From: Hydrocarboniphaga daqingensis
GTDB taxonomy: Bacteria; Pseudomonadota; Gammaproteobacteria; Nevskiales; Nevskiaceae
Assembly: GCF_900129825.1 (NCBI RefSeq)
Contig: NZ_FQWZ01000004.1
Location: forward strand, 253,116-317,115
Reading direction: 5' to 3'
DNA: 64,000 nt
Shown here: positions 15,220-25,697 of the stretch, in pieces
How the letters are laid out: the number at the start of each line of letters is the position of its first letter
Numbering within the stretch: position 1 is the stretch's first letter
Made by a program: the position numbers and the translations under genes
Notes under the pieces: model-generated
Seen by the model: only the letters and a program-made list of their open reading frames with translations
Databases searched by the model: none
Told to the model about the DNA's origin: nothing

Positions 15220-17010
15220 ATGATGCGTTCTCACTACTGCGGTCAGGTCACCGAAGCCCTGACGGGCGACACCGTCACCGTTTGCGGCTGGGTCCATCGC
15301 CGCCGCGATCACGGTGGCGTGATCTTCATCGACCTGCGCGACCGTGAGGGCATCCTGCAGTGCGTGTTCGACCCGGATGCGGCCGAGGCCTTCGCCCAGG
15401 CCGATCGCCTGCGGTCGGAGTACGTGGTCAAGATCACCGGCCGCGTCCGTCCGCGCCCGCAGGGCACCGAAAACGCCAATCTGTCCTCGGGCAAGGTCGA
15501 ATTGCTAGGCAAGCAGATCGAGCTGCTGAACCGGTCCGAGACGCCGCCGTTCCAGATCGACGATGACAGCGTCGGCGAGGACACGCGACTGACGTATCGC
15601 TACATCGACCTGCGTCGTCCGGCCATGCAGAAGAATCTGCGCCTGCGCCACGACGTGATCCGCCGCATCCGCAACTTCATGGATGCCAACGGCTTCATCG
15701 ACGTCGAAACGCCGATCCTGACCCGCGCCACGCCCGAAGGCGCCCGCGATTATCTGGTGCCGTCGCGCACCCACCCGGGCAGCTTCTTTGCGCTGCCGCA
15801 GTCGCCGCAGCTGTTCAAGCAGCTGCTGATGGTGTCGGGCCTGGACCGCTACTACCAGATCGCGCGTTGCTTCCGCGATGAAGATCTGCGCGCCGACCGT
15901 CAGCCCGAATTCACCCAGCTCGACGTCGAAACCAGCTTCATGACCATGTTCGAGATCATGGAAATGATCGAAAACATGGTGAAGATGATTTTCAGCGAGG
16001 TCATGAACGTCGACCTCGGCACGTTGCCGCACATGAGCTACGCCGAGGCAATGGGCCGCTACGGCTCCGACAAGCCCGATCTGCGCAATCCGCTGGAGCT
16101 GGTCGAGATCAAGGACCTGGTCGCGGACTCCGACTTCAAGGTGTTCGCCAACCCGGCCAAGGACCCGGCCTGCCGCGTCGCCGTGCTGCGCGTGCCCGGC
16201 GGCGGCGAGAAGCTCAGCCGCGGTCAGATCGACGGCTACACGCAGTTCGTCACCCAGTACGGTGCTCGCGGTCTGGCGTGGATCAAGGTCAACGACAAGG
16301 CCAAGGGTCGTGACGGCCTGCAGTCGCCGATCGTCAAGAATCTTTCAGACGCGGCACTGACCGGCATTTTGGAACGCACCGGCGCCGTCGATGGCGACAT
16401 CCTGTTCTTCGGTGCTGACAAGTTCAAAGTGGTCTGCGACGCGCTGGGCGCGCTGCGCCTGAAAGTCGGCAACGACCTCGGCATCACCGCGGGCGGCTGG
16501 GCCGCGCTGTGGGTTGTCGACTGGCCGATGTTCGAGGCCGACGACGGCCGCTGGGTGTCGCTGCACCATCCGTTCACGGCGCCCAAGCAGTTCGATGCGC
16601 AGGAAGTCCGCAACAACCCCGGCACGATCCTCAGCCAGGGCTACGACATCGTGCTCAATGGCATCGAAATCGGCGGCGGCAGCGTCCGCATTCATCGCGC
16701 CGACGTGCAGCAGGCCGTGTTTGACCTGTTGGGCATCACGCCCGAGGAGCAGCAGGAGAAGTTCGGCTTCCTGCTCGAAGCGCTGTCCTACGGCGCGCCG
16801 CCGCACGGTGGTATCGCGCTGGGCCTGGACCGGCTGATCATGCTGATGTCGGGCGCGCAGTCGATCCGCGAAGTGATCGCGTTCCCGAAGACCCAGACCG
16901 CTCACGACCCGATGACGAAGGCGCCCGGTGGCGTCGATGCCCGCCAGTTGCGTGAACTGTCGATCCGTTCCACGGTCCAGCCCAAGAGCGCCACGCCCGG
17001 CGCCGTCTGA
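15220..17010 (+). CDS. aspS: aspartyl-tRNA synthetase
   Basis: This 596-residue class II synthetase attaches aspartate to tRNA-Asp. An N-terminal OB-fold anticodon domain ([11 protein letters not shown]) is followed by the class II core, with motif 2 [18 protein letters not shown], a bacterial GAD insertion (~285-430) and motif 3 [13 protein letters not shown]. Two adjacent ATGs (15220, 15223) could start it; the second gives the usual MRSHYCGQ. There is no clear Shine-Dalgarno in the AT-rich CCCCTTAAAAATAATG stretch. I cannot tell from sequence alone whether the enzyme is discriminating. Confidence 0.95.
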   Translation: MMRSHYCGQVTEALTGDTVTVCGWVHRRRDHGGVIFIDLRDREGILQCVFDPDAAEAFAQADRLRSEYVVKITGRVRPRPQGTENANLSSGKVELLGKQIELLNRSETPPFQIDDDSVGEDTRLTYRYIDLRRPAMQKNLRLRHDVIRRIRNFMDANGFIDVETPILTRATPEGARDYLVPSRTHPGSFFALPQSPQLFKQLLMVSGLDRYYQIARCFRDEDLRADRQPEFTQLDVETSFMTMFEIMEMIENMVKMIFSEVMNVDLGTLPHMSYAEAMGRYGSDKPDLRNPLELVEIKDLVADSDFKVFANPAKDPACRVAVLRVPGGGEKLSRGQIDGYTQFVTQYGARGLAWIKVNDKAKGRDGLQSPIVKNLSDAALTGILERTGAVDGDILFFGADKFKVVCDALGALRLKVGNDLGITAGGWAALWVVDWPMFEADDGRWVSLHHPFTAPKQFDAQEVRNNPGTILSQGYDIVLNGIEIGGGSVRIHRADVQQAVFDLLGITPEEQQEKFGFLLEALSYGAPPHGGIALGLDRLIMLMSGAQSIREVIAFPKTQTAHDPMTKAPGGVDARQLRELSIRSTVQPKSATPGAV

Positions 17011-17056
17011 ACCACACGCCTGCGGCTCGTCGCAGGCGCCTTGAGGATTTCGCAGA

Positions 17057-18475
17057 ATGTCGATGATGAAACGCCGCGCGCTGACGCTGCTCGTTGGCCT
17101 GACGACCCTGTTGCTTGGCGCCTGTTCCGGCGTGGGTGACGGCAACTCGCTGCAGTCGCTGGTGCTGGTGTCGTCGGATGATGCCTCGCTGACGTTCGAC
17201 GACCTGAAGACCGGCAACTTTGGCGGCGCCACCGTGTTCGAATGCGGAACCGGCGGGCTGACGCTGTTTGGCCTGTTTACGCGCGACGGCAGCTTCGGCA
17301 ACTTCACCCCCCGCGCAACGTGGTCGTCATCGAACACCGCGGTGGCCACGGTCAGCAACGGCGATATCGTGTTTCCCGGTACGACCGACTCGTTCTATCC
17401 GGTCGGCACGGTGATCCCGGTGGCAGCCGGCAATGCGGTGATCACGGCGCGCTATCTTGATCTGAGCGCAACGATCGACGTGACGGTCAAGACGCCGCAG
17501 AACGTGGTACTCGAACCGGCAAGCTTGCGGATGGCGCCCAATTCCCAGGGCTTTTTCCGCGTCACGGCGCTGCTCGATGGCATCAAGCAGGACGTGACCG
17601 CCTTTGCTCAGACCGTGGCTTTCGCGACGCCGGACGATACGATCGCGACGGCGAGCTTTGATCTGACCGGTCCGGTGGTGCGAGCGCTGTCGCCCGGTGG
17701 TCCACTGACGCTGAACGTGACGCTTCCGATCTGCAACCGCACCTTGTCGTCGACGGTCAGCGTCGCGCCGGTGACGAGTTTGGTGATGCAGCATGAGCCG
17801 GGGTTCTCCGGCGACATCATCGTGCCGACCAACGAGCGCGTGAAGGTGCTCGCGGATTTCGGCGACGGGCCGGAACAGGATCTGACCACGCAATCGGCGT
17901 ACACGGTCAACACGACGACGGATACCACCGCGACGACGCGGATCATCGCCAACCGCAACTTCATCACGGCGCTGACGGCCGGTGCTCCGGTCGAGGTGTC
18001 GGCAGCCTGCTGCGCATTCGACCGCAACGCCGACGGTGATATCACCGACGAGTTGGAAGCGGCCACATCGACCAGCAACAGCCTGAGCTTCACGCCGGTG
18101 GCCGCGACGCTGACCGCGTTCAACATCACGCCGACCGATGCGCGCGTCGAGCAGTTCAGCAGCCCGCAGTTCAACGTGACCGGCGTCTACGACGGCGGCG
18201 CGCGCACGCAGGACATCACCCGCTACGTGAGCTGGTTTGTGACCAACCCGGCCGTGTCGACGACGGTTGCTTCGCCGCTGCTGACCGTGATCAGCAGCGC
18301 CGGTTTCAGTGAAACCGCGGGCTTGGGTGTGTTCGCTGTGCCGCCGACGGTTGACCGCGTCACCGTCGATACGCCGCTGACGCTGCAGGCAACGCTGGCC
18401 TCGGCGGTGCAGCCGGCGACGGCCTTGCCGGCGCAGACCACGACGGTTGTCGTCACCCCGGCGCCAGCACCCTGA
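17057..18475 (+). CDS. lipoprotein with bacterial Ig-like (BIG2-type) repeats
   Basis: This 472-residue protein has a lipoprotein signal peptide (KRRALTLLVGLTTLLLGAC, lipid-attached Cys23 followed by Ser) and is predicted anchored to the outer membrane. The mature part is Thr/Val-rich with repeating segments of the BIG2 kind, for example WSSSNTAVATVSNGDIVF near residue 92 and similar elements near 190, 270 and 370. GAGG stands 10 bases before the ATG. It lies 46 bases after aspS. No enzymatic motif is visible; a structural or adhesive surface role is inferred. Confidence 0.8.
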   Translation: MSMMKRRALTLLVGLTTLLLGACSGVGDGNSLQSLVLVSSDDASLTFDDLKTGNFGGATVFECGTGGLTLFGLFTRDGSFGNFTPRATWSSSNTAVATVSNGDIVFPGTTDSFYPVGTVIPVAAGNAVITARYLDLSATIDVTVKTPQNVVLEPASLRMAPNSQGFFRVTALLDGIKQDVTAFAQTVAFATPDDTIATASFDLTGPVVRALSPGGPLTLNVTLPICNRTLSSTVSVAPVTSLVMQHEPGFSGDIIVPTNERVKVLADFGDGPEQDLTTQSAYTVNTTTDTTATTRIIANRNFITALTAGAPVEVSAACCAFDRNADGDITDELEAATSTSNSLSFTPVAATLTAFNITPTDARVEQFSSPQFNVTGVYDGGARTQDITRYVSWFVTNPAVSTTVASPLLTVISSAGFSETAGLGVFAVPPTVDRVTVDTPLTLQATLASAVQPATALPAQTTTVVVTPAPAP

Positions 18476-18482
18476 TGCCGCG

Positions 18483-18507
18483 AGCCCGCCGACTTAGTCG
18501 GCGGGCT
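18483..18507. terminator. hairpin between convergent lipoprotein gene and xseA
   Basis: A perfect 11-bp stem (18483-18493 with 18497-18507) has a three-base loop that contains the xseA stop codon. There is no T-run on either strand, so it is a candidate bidirectional terminator or mRNA 3'-end stabiliser rather than a classical intrinsic terminator. Confidence 0.5.
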
Positions 18508-19831
18508 TGACCAGCCGCAGCCGACCGCGCGCCAGCTGCAAGTCGACGGCCGTGCCAGCGGTCACTGCATCGGCATCCATCAGTACCCGGCCATCGGCGT
18601 CACGCGCAATCGCATAGCCTCGCTGTAGGACCGCCTGCGGATTGAAGCTGGCCAGCAGTGCTTCGATCTGATCGAGCCGGTCGCGTCGCGAGCGCAGCTG
18701 CAACACCGTCGCCTGCTGCAAGCGCGTCTGGAGCCGCAGGCATTCGCTGCGCGCCTGGTTGATGCGCAGCTGCGGACGCGTCGCCAGCAGCCGCGCCTGC
18801 AGTGCCGACCATCGTGCGCGACGCAGATCCAGGTGCTGGCGCAACGCGCGCTGCAAGCGACTCTCGAGTTCGTCCAGCCGTTGTGCGCGATCCTGCAGGC
18901 GCCGCCCTGGATGCAGCGCGATCAAGCGCTGGTTGGCGCGCTGCAATCGCAGTGCGGACTGCTGCTGCGCCTGCCGCTGCAAGCGCGCCAGCGCTTGCCC
19001 GAGTTGATCAATGCGACGCCGCCAGTCGGCGATGTCCGGGCTGGCCAGCTCGGCAGCGGCGGTCGGCGTCGGCGCGCGCAAGTCGGCCGCAAAGTCGGCA
19101 ATCGTAAAGTCCACTTCGTGGCCAATGCCGCTGATGACCGGTACGCGGCAGGCGCGTATTGCGCGGGCCACGGCCTCTTCGTTGAATGCCCACAGGTCTT
19201 CGAGCGAGCCGCCGCCACGCACCAGCAGGATCAACTCGACCGCCGGTGCGCGCACCGGCAGGTGCTGCAGGGCCTTGACGATCGCCGGCGCCGCTTCGGC
19301 GCCCTGCACAGGGACCGGCAGCAGATGCACGGTCGTCAGCGGAAAGCGTCGCGATAGCGCGGTCAAAACGTCCTGCACGGCCGCGCCGCTGGCCGAGGTG
19401 ATCAGGCCAATCGCGCGCGGAACCGGCGGAATCGGCCGCTTGATCGCGGCGTCGAACAGGCCTTCGGCCTGCAAGCGGGCCTTGAGCCGTTCGTAGGCCA
19501 GCAGTAATGCACCCTGGCCGGCCGGCTCCATCGCTTCGCAGATCAACTGCAGGTCGCCGCGCGCGACGTAGACGCTGGCCTGGGCGCGCACGCGCACTTG
19601 ATCGCCGTCGCGCGGCTGCGGCCGTACAAGGTAATTGGCCTTGCGGAACATCACGCAGCGCAGCTGGGCGCCGCTGTCCTTGAGCGTGAAGTACCAATGG
19701 CCCGATGCCGGACGCGCCAGATTGCTGATCTCGCCTTCGACCCATAGCGACGGCAGCGAGTCTTCGACCAGGCCGCGCAGCATCTCGCTCAGTTCGGATA
19801 CCGCGTAGACCGTCTGCTGCGCTGTCGCCAT
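18494..19831 (-). CDS. xseA: exodeoxyribonuclease VII large subunit
   Basis: This 445-residue protein has an N-terminal OB fold (VYAVSELSEMLRGLVEDSL... LWVEGEISN) followed by the catalytic region (VLTALSRRFP, LLVRGGGSLEDLWAFN, SGIGHEVDFTIADFAADLRAPTP) and a long basic coiled-coil C-terminus (~270-400). The enzyme degrades single-stranded DNA together with XseB, which is not in this window. I chose the ATG at 19831; codons further upstream run into the guaB promoter region. It is divergent from guaB, with about 70 bases between the starts. Confidence 0.95.
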   Translation of the reverse strand: MATAQQTVYAVSELSEMLRGLVEDSLPSLWVEGEISNLARPASGHWYFTLKDSGAQLRCVMFRKANYLVRPQPRDGDQVRVRAQASVYVARGDLQLICEAMEPAGQGALLLAYERLKARLQAEGLFDAAIKRPIPPVPRAIGLITSASGAAVQDVLTALSRRFPLTTVHLLPVPVQGAEAAPAIVKALQHLPVRAPAVELILLVRGGGSLEDLWAFNEEAVARAIRACRVPVISGIGHEVDFTIADFAADLRAPTPTAAAELASPDIADWRRRIDQLGQALARLQRQAQQQSALRLQRANQRLIALHPGRRLQDRAQRLDELESRLQRALRQHLDLRRARWSALQARLLATRPQLRINQARSECLRLQTRLQQATVLQLRSRRDRLDQIEALLASFNPQAVLQRGYAIARDADGRVLMDADAVTAGTAVDLQLARGRLRLVKPAD

Positions 19832-19874
19832 CGGGGGGCTGGGTTCCGGCAAGAAAAGCGGGGGATTGAGCGCG

Positions 19875-19880
19875 TATAAT
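19875..19880 (+). promoter_or_regulatory. candidate -10 box of guaB
   Basis: A perfect TATAAT lies 22 bases before the guaB ATG. No good -35 hexamer is visible at 16-18 bases upstream (AGAAAA at 17), so this may be a weak or activator-dependent promoter with a leader of only about 15 bases. Confidence 0.5.
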
Positions 19881-19902
19881 ATGGCTTTGCCGGAGCCGTT
19901 AT

Positions 19903-21393
19903 ATGTCACGTCATTCCCAAGACTCCCGCATCGATCTGGAAGCGCTGACTTTCGATGACGTGCTGCTGCAGCCCGCTTATTCCGAAGTGCTGCCGCGACA
20001 GGTCGATTTGCGTACCCCTCTGACCTCGCGCATCACGCTGAACATCCCGCTGATGTCCTCGGCGATGGACACGGTGACCGAAGCCAAGCTCGCCATCGCG
20101 CTCGCGCAGGAAGGCGGCATCGGCATCATCCACAAGAACATGACGATCGCCCGCCAGGCGGCCGAAGTGCTGGCGGTCAAGAAGTTCGAAGCCGGCGTCA
20201 TCGTCGACCCGGTCACCGTGCGGCCCTCGATGACGATCGGCGAAGTGCTGGCACTGACCCGCGCGCATCGCTTCAGCGGCGTGCCGGTGGTCGAGGGTGA
20301 CCGGTTGGTTGGCATCGTCACCAGCCGCGACCTGCGCTTCGAAACGCGCTTCGATCAGCCGGTATCGAGCATCATGACGCCGCAGGATCGTCTGGTGACG
20401 GTCAAGGAAGGCGCAAGCAAGGAAGAAGTCGTTTCCAAGCTGCACCAGCATCGCATCGAGAAGGTGCTGGTCATCAACGATCTGTTCCAGTTGCGCGGCA
20501 TGATCACGGTCAAGGACATCCAGAAGTCCAGCGACTTCCCCAGTGCCTGCAAGGATGAGCGCGGCCGCTTGCGTGTCGGCGCTGCGGTCGGCACCGGCGG
20601 CGACACCGACGACCGGATCGCGGCACTGGTCGAAGCCGGCGTCGATGTTGTCGTCGTCGATACCGCGCATGGCCATTCCAAGGGCGTGCTCGACCGCGTC
20701 CGCGCGATCAAGACGCGCTACCCCGACCTGCAGGTGATCGGCGGCAACATCGCCACCGGCGATGCGGCATTGGCGCTGGTGGAAGCCGGCGCCGACGCGG
20801 TCAAGGTCGGCATCGGCCCCGGTTCGATCTGCACGACGCGCGTTGTCGCCGGCGTCGGCGTGCCGCAGGTCAGCGCCGTGATGAGCGTGGCCGATGCGCT
20901 GCGCGGCACCGGCATACCGCTGATTTCCGACGGCGGCGTACGCTATTCCGGCGACTTCGCCAAGGCGATCGCCTCGGGTGCCTATGCGGTCATGGTCGGC
21001 TCGATGCTGGCCGGCACCGAAGAAGCGCCCGGCGATGTCGAGCTGTACCAGGGCCGCTCATACAAGGCGTATCGCGGCATGGGCTCGATGGGCGCGATGA
21101 GCCAGGCGCAGGGTTCCAAGGACCGCTACTTCCAGGACACCACGTCCGAAGTCGAAAAGCTGGTGCCGGAAGGCATTGAGGGTCGCGTGCCGTACAAGGG
21201 CCCGATGACGGCGATCGTGCATCAGATGATCGGCGGTCTGCGTGCCAGCATGGGCTACACCGGCTGCATGAGCATCGAAGAAATGCGCACCAAGACGCGC
21301 TTCGTCAAGATCACCTCGGCCGGCATCAAGGAGAGCCACGTCCACGACGTGACGATCACCAAGGAAGCCCCGAACTACCGCACGCAAAGCTGA
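19903..21393 (+). CDS. guaB: inosine-5'-monophosphate dehydrogenase
   Basis: This 496-residue IMPDH oxidises IMP to XMP in GMP synthesis. The catalytic loop [13 protein letters not shown] holds the active cysteine (Cys ~311), a CBS-domain pair fills residues ~95-215, and the flap region KDRYFQ is present. The C-terminal glycine-rich segment ([20 protein letters not shown]) is standard. guaA follows after 14 bases, the common guaBA operon for consecutive GMP-synthesis steps. Confidence 0.97.
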   Translation: MSRHSQDSRIDLEALTFDDVLLQPAYSEVLPRQVDLRTPLTSRITLNIPLMSSAMDTVTEAKLAIALAQEGGIGIIHKNMTIARQAAEVLAVKKFEAGVIVDPVTVRPSMTIGEVLALTRAHRFSGVPVVEGDRLVGIVTSRDLRFETRFDQPVSSIMTPQDRLVTVKEGASKEEVVSKLHQHRIEKVLVINDLFQLRGMITVKDIQKSSDFPSACKDERGRLRVGAAVGTGGDTDDRIAALVEAGVDVVVVDTAHGHSKGVLDRVRAIKTRYPDLQVIGGNIATGDAALALVEAGADAVKVGIGPGSICTTRVVAGVGVPQVSAVMSVADALRGTGIPLISDGGVRYSGDFAKAIASGAYAVMVGSMLAGTEEAPGDVELYQGRSYKAYRGMGSMGAMSQAQGSKDRYFQDTTSEVEKLVPEGIEGRVPYKGPMTAIVHQMIGGLRASMGYTGCMSIEEMRTKTRFVKITSAGIKESHVHDVTITKEAPNYRTQS

Positions 21394-21407
21394 GCAAGGC
21401 CATCGAC

Positions 21408-22997
21408 GTGACTGCCGCCGCCGACATCAACATCCACGCCGATCGCATCCTGATCCTCGACTTCGGCTCGCAGCTGACCCAGCTGATCGCGCGCCGTGTC
21501 CGCGAACTGGGCGTCTACTGCGAGCTGCACCCCTGGGACATCGACGATGCGACGATCCGCGCGTTTGCGCCCAAGGGCGTGATCCTGTCGGGCAGTCCGG
21601 AGTCGGTCACCGAGCCGGGTTCGCCGCGCGTCCCGGGCGCGGTCTGGGAACTGGGCGTGCCGGTGCTCGGCATCTGCTACGGCATGCAAGTGATGGCGCA
21701 TACCTTCGGTGGCGTCGTCGAGCCGCACGATCAAAAGGAGTTCGGCTACGCCGAGATCCGCGCGCGCGGCCACAGCGCGTTGCTGCGTGACATCGAAGAC
21801 CGCGTCAACGAACAGGGCCATGGCCTGCTCGACGTGTGGATGTCGCATGGCGATCGCGTCGTGCAATTGCCCGAAGGCTTCAAGGCGATCGCCTCGACGC
21901 CGGACCTGCCGCTGGCCGGCATGGCCGACGAAACCCGCCGCTATTACGGCGTGCAGTTTCATCCCGAAGTCACGCACACGCGCCAGGGCACGCGGCTGTA
22001 TGCGCGGTTTGTCCATGAGATCTGCGGCTGCTCCGATGCTTGGAAGCCCGGCAACATCATCGACGACGCGATTGCTCGCGTTCGTGAACAGGTCGGCGAT
22101 GGCCATGTGCTGCTCGGCTTGTCGGGCGGTGTCGACTCGTCAGTGGTCGCCGCGCTGCTGCACAAGGCCATCGGCCCGCAGCTGACCTGCGTGTTCGTCG
22201 ACCATGGCCTGCTGCGCCATTGCGAAGGCGATCAGGTGATGAAGATCTTCGCCGACCATCTGGGCGTCAAGGTGATCCGCGTCGATGCCGAAGCGCGCTT
22301 CCTCGGCGCGCTCGCCGGCGTCAGCGACCCGGAGGCCAAGCGCAAGATCATCGGCAAGCTGTTCATCGACGTGTTCGACGAAGAGTCAGCCAAGATCGAC
22401 AACGTGCAGTTTCTGGCGCAGGGCACGATCTACCCTGACGTGATCGAGTCGGCTGGCAGCAAGACCGGCAAGGCGCATGTGATCAAGAGCCACCATAACG
22501 TCGGTGGCTTGCCCGAGCGGATGAAGCTCAAGCTGGTCGAACCGCTGCGCGAGCTGTTCAAGGACGAAGTGCGGCGGATCGGCGTCGAACTGGGCCTGCC
22601 ACACGAGATGGTCTACCGCCATCCGTTCCCCGGCCCGGGCTTGGGCGTGCGCATTCTCGGCGAGGTCACCAAGGCGGCGGCTGACACGCTGCGGCTGGCC
22701 GACCACATCTTCATCGAAGAGCTGCGCAAAAGCGGCTGGTACGACAAGACCAGCCAGGCTTTCGCGGTGTTTCTGCCGATCAAGTCGGTCGGCGTCACCG
22801 GCGACGGCCGTCGCTACGAGCCGGTGATCGCGCTGCGCGCGGTCGAGACGATCGACTTCATGACCGCGCACTGGGCGCATCTGCCATACGACCTGCTCGA
22901 CGTCGTGTCGCGCCGCATCGTTAACGAAATCGCCGGCGTCTCGCGCGTGGTCTACGACGTTAGCGGCAAGCCGCCTGCGACGATCGAGTGGGAGTGA
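21408..22997 (+). CDS. guaA: GMP synthase (glutamine-hydrolysing)
   Basis: This 529-residue protein has an N-terminal class I glutamine amidotransferase domain ([18 protein letters not shown]; nucleophile in GICYGMQ, Cys ~88; FHPEVTHT histidine/glutamate), a PP-loop ATP pyrophosphatase domain ([16 protein letters not shown] ~ residue 240) and a C-terminal dimerisation domain ending PPATIEWE. It amidates XMP to GMP. The start is taken as GTG at 21408, 14 bases after guaB. It forms the guaBA operon. Confidence 0.97.
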   Translation: MTAAADINIHADRILILDFGSQLTQLIARRVRELGVYCELHPWDIDDATIRAFAPKGVILSGSPESVTEPGSPRVPGAVWELGVPVLGICYGMQVMAHTFGGVVEPHDQKEFGYAEIRARGHSALLRDIEDRVNEQGHGLLDVWMSHGDRVVQLPEGFKAIASTPDLPLAGMADETRRYYGVQFHPEVTHTRQGTRLYARFVHEICGCSDAWKPGNIIDDAIARVREQVGDGHVLLGLSGGVDSSVVAALLHKAIGPQLTCVFVDHGLLRHCEGDQVMKIFADHLGVKVIRVDAEARFLGALAGVSDPEAKRKIIGKLFIDVFDEESAKIDNVQFLAQGTIYPDVIESAGSKTGKAHVIKSHHNVGGLPERMKLKLVEPLRELFKDEVRRIGVELGLPHEMVYRHPFPGPGLGVRILGEVTKAAADTLRLADHIFIEELRKSGWYDKTSQAFAVFLPIKSVGVTGDGRRYEPVIALRAVETIDFMTAHWAHLPYDLLDVVSRRIVNEIAGVSRVVYDVSGKPPATIEWE

Positions 22998-23015
22998 TTC
23001 TGCGTCGCTGATCTG

Positions 23016-23034
23016 CGGCGGCGATACGCCGCCG
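23016..23034. other. short perfect hairpin between guaA and the DUF1302 gene
   Basis: An 8-bp GC-only stem with a three-base loop lies 18 bases after guaA, in the gap between convergent transcripts. There is no T-run; it could still help 3'-end formation. Confidence 0.4.
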
Positions 23035-23086
23035 ACGGCTGCGTGCCGTATCTCGATCGGCGGGAAGCGCGCCGAGCACCGGCTGA

Positions 23087-25636
23087 CTAGAACTGGTACC
23101 GGAAGAACGCTTGTACGTAGTCGCGATCACGTACGAGATTGGCGCTACCTCCGCCCATGAATCTTGTGTACCCAATCGTGACGGAGAAGAAGTCGCGGTA
23201 GCGGGTTTCGAGCAGGCTGTCGGACTGCATCCGGCCCTTGACGAAGTTGCCGCCGGGCCCCGGTGCGGTTCCGCCGACATCATGCGCCCAGGTCAGTATC
23301 GGTCGAAGGCTGATGTTTGGAAGCACGCTCTCGTAACTAAAGATGCCGATGAGCCGGTAACCCCAGGAAAACGGGTCCGGGTATAAGCTGAGATCCTGCT
23401 GATGTTGGTTGAAGCGCAGGCCATCGGCTCCCACGGTACAGCTCGGATTCGCCGAACAGGCCTGGCGCGATCCATCAGCGCCTGAGCCGTCTGCGCCGGC
23501 GCTGGCGGAGTAATGGGTGCCCGGCGCCTCGAACTGCAGTTGATCAAGCGGCGGAAGATGGGGCACCCACTCGGCACCCCATTCGCCGACAACGATGATC
23601 TGGTCAGCATGGAACCAGTTGTCGGGCGATAGCACGCGTGTCGTACTGAAGTTGAATTGATAGACCGATTGGCGCTCGTAGCCGCGGATGTAGCAATCAG
23701 CGCCGGGACGGTAGTCAGTCTCACTCATGTCTGCCAAGCACGGAGTGTTCTCACCCACAGTGCCGCCCCGATACGGGATCACGAAGTTCGGATACGCACG
23801 CGCTGAGCCCGGCACGTGGCCGATGCCGACATTGATGATGTCTGGATAGGGGTTGTTGCCACTGGCGTCGGTGAAATTGCTGCTGCCGTAGTTTGTCGAG
23901 TTTCCACTTGCGTCGAAGCCGATGCCGAGGTTCGCGAGTTGGGCGGACCCGGCGCATCCGAGCGACGGATCATGACAGCGTGTCAGCGTAGGGCCGAGCG
24001 CCGCGAACCCGAGATCCTGCAGATCGATCTGCAGTGGCAGATTGGGTCGGTAGGCCACTTCACCCTGGATCGAGTAATCGCCGACCGTGGTGTTGAAGCT
24101 GATACCAAATAGTTGGATGTCTTCCGGATAAACGAGCTGGATCCTTGCCGAGTCCAGCGGTGCTGCACTATCGGTTGCATAAGAGGCCGACTCACCAGGG
24201 TGAGTGAGCGAATGCAGGAATGGGATGTCGGGACAGGCGGCCAGAAAGCTGAGTAAGTCGGTGGCGTCCATGTTCAACGGATTGCCCTCGCGTCTGGCGC
24301 AACTGGGATGGGTCGCGTAAAAGCTCGCGATCGGTAGGCGCGAGTGATAGTTCATGTAGTAGACACCGGCCTGCATACCACTGCCGATGTTTTCGAAGTA
24401 GTACTGCAATGCCACCCCGAACTGTCTGGCGGTGCGCGGATCGTCGTCGGGTACCCGGAGGATGCTGCCGGTGGTGTTGCTCAAACCGGATACCGGCGAA
24501 TCTAGTGGCATCCCGATTCGGCTTGGATCTTCGGCGATGCCGCCGGTACTGAGATTGACGCTGCCGACCGCGTTGTAGGTTCCAATGTCGAGGTCAGAGA
24601 AATAGCTGCCTGGCGCGGCGATCTCGACCGGCTTCCACTCCAGCTGATAGAACGCCTCAATGCTCAAGTTCGTGACTGGCTCAAAGCTGCCGTACACCAT
24701 ATTCACCGGCGTGTAGACCTCTTCGACCGTTTTGCCAATGCGGTTGAAGTTGTTTGCATTGACCGGATTGGCCTGGTTGATGCTGTTGAGGACCAAGGTG
24801 GTGCTTTCGCCCCAGTTAACGAGTTGCCGTCCGATTTTCAGCGTCAGCTCGCGCTCGTTCCAAAGTTCGACATTGCCGTAGAACACGGCATCGAGCAGTT
24901 GCAGATCGGTTCCAATCTGGCGCAAGGTCGGTCCATCGCTGCGCTTGTTGCGGACGACACCGCCAGGGCCGTAGGACAGCCGTCCGCCATCATCGGTCGG
25001 CTGCCCCCAAGGCCTGCCTGCGATCAAGCCCGTGAATAGGGCTGCTGGGTTCGTTAGCAGTGCCGACGGATCCTCTGGCAGCCCGATTGGCAGCGCCGAC
25101 GTACGCCGTCCTACCTCCAGGCGGTTGTCCGGCGTGATGCGGTTCGGGTGATGTTCAGTGAAGTTTTCGTTGACGGCATCGTAGAAGTACAAGATCCGTG
25201 TGAAGAACCCGAAGTCACCGAAGGTCACATTCAGATCTGAAGTGACCTTGGTGACCGCCGAAAACAGGTCGCCCTTGTCGTAGTTCAGATTGCCGTCATC
25301 ACTGTTCATCGATGCCGCACCCGGCGCAGTGACCAGTCGCTGCGCAGGAAAGATCTGGTTCTTGAATAAGCCCTGGCACGACTGATAGGCCCCGTTGGGG
25401 CCCGAGCAGAGCTGAGGATTGAGATTGCTTTTGCCAATGAGGTCGTCGCTACGACCTTCGACGCGGATACCGGCACCCGTCGTGATGCTGGTATTGAGAA
25501 CGGCGTCGATCCTGGTATCGCCGATCGGAATTCCATACGTGGCGGCGTGAGCGCGATTCAAGCTCAATGCGCTGACGGCCAGGCATAAGAGTGTTCCTGA
25601 AGCCCATCCTCCCGCAGCTCTTGCGCCATGAGTCAT
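23087..25636 (-). CDS. DUF1302 family outer-membrane protein
   Basis: This 849-residue protein has a clear signal peptide (hydrophobic stretch ending NRAHA, residue ~31). A long stretch rich in Tyr/Asn/Gly follows, ending in FFRYQF, whose terminal aromatic residue is typical of beta-barrels. The N-terminal IDAVLNTSITTGAGIRV and the length match the DUF1302 family, often linked to catabolism of hydrophobic compounds in proteobacteria. GAGGAGAG lies 6 bases before the ATG. It is the last gene of the catabolic operon and may take up the hydrophobic substrate. Several cysteine pairs in extracellular-type loops could form disulfides. Confidence 0.8.
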   Translation of the reverse strand: MTHGARAAGGWASGTLLCLAVSALSLNRAHAATYGIPIGDTRIDAVLNTSITTGAGIRVEGRSDDLIGKSNLNPQLCSGPNGAYQSCQGLFKNQIFPAQRLVTAPGAASMNSDDGNLNYDKGDLFSAVTKVTSDLNVTFGDFGFFTRILYFYDAVNENFTEHHPNRITPDNRLEVGRRTSALPIGLPEDPSALLTNPAALFTGLIAGRPWGQPTDDGGRLSYGPGGVVRNKRSDGPTLRQIGTDLQLLDAVFYGNVELWNERELTLKIGRQLVNWGESTTLVLNSINQANPVNANNFNRIGKTVEEVYTPVNMVYGSFEPVTNLSIEAFYQLEWKPVEIAAPGSYFSDLDIGTYNAVGSVNLSTGGIAEDPSRIGMPLDSPVSGLSNTTGSILRVPDDDPRTARQFGVALQYYFENIGSGMQAGVYYMNYHSRLPIASFYATHPSCARREGNPLNMDATDLLSFLAACPDIPFLHSLTHPGESASYATDSAAPLDSARIQLVYPEDIQLFGISFNTTVGDYSIQGEVAYRPNLPLQIDLQDLGFAALGPTLTRCHDPSLGCAGSAQLANLGIGFDASGNSTNYGSSNFTDASGNNPYPDIINVGIGHVPGSARAYPNFVIPYRGGTVGENTPCLADMSETDYRPGADCYIRGYERQSVYQFNFSTTRVLSPDNWFHADQIIVVGEWGAEWVPHLPPLDQLQFEAPGTHYSASAGADGSGADGSRQACSANPSCTVGADGLRFNQHQQDLSLYPDPFSWGYRLIGIFSYESVLPNISLRPILTWAHDVGGTAPGPGGNFVKGRMQSDSLLETRYRDFFSVTIGYTRFMGGGSANLVRDRDYVQAFFRYQF

Positions 25637-25697
25637 GTCGCTCTCCTCGTAATTTTTATTTGAAACAGCGCTCGTTATCGGTCAGAGCCGCTCGTGA

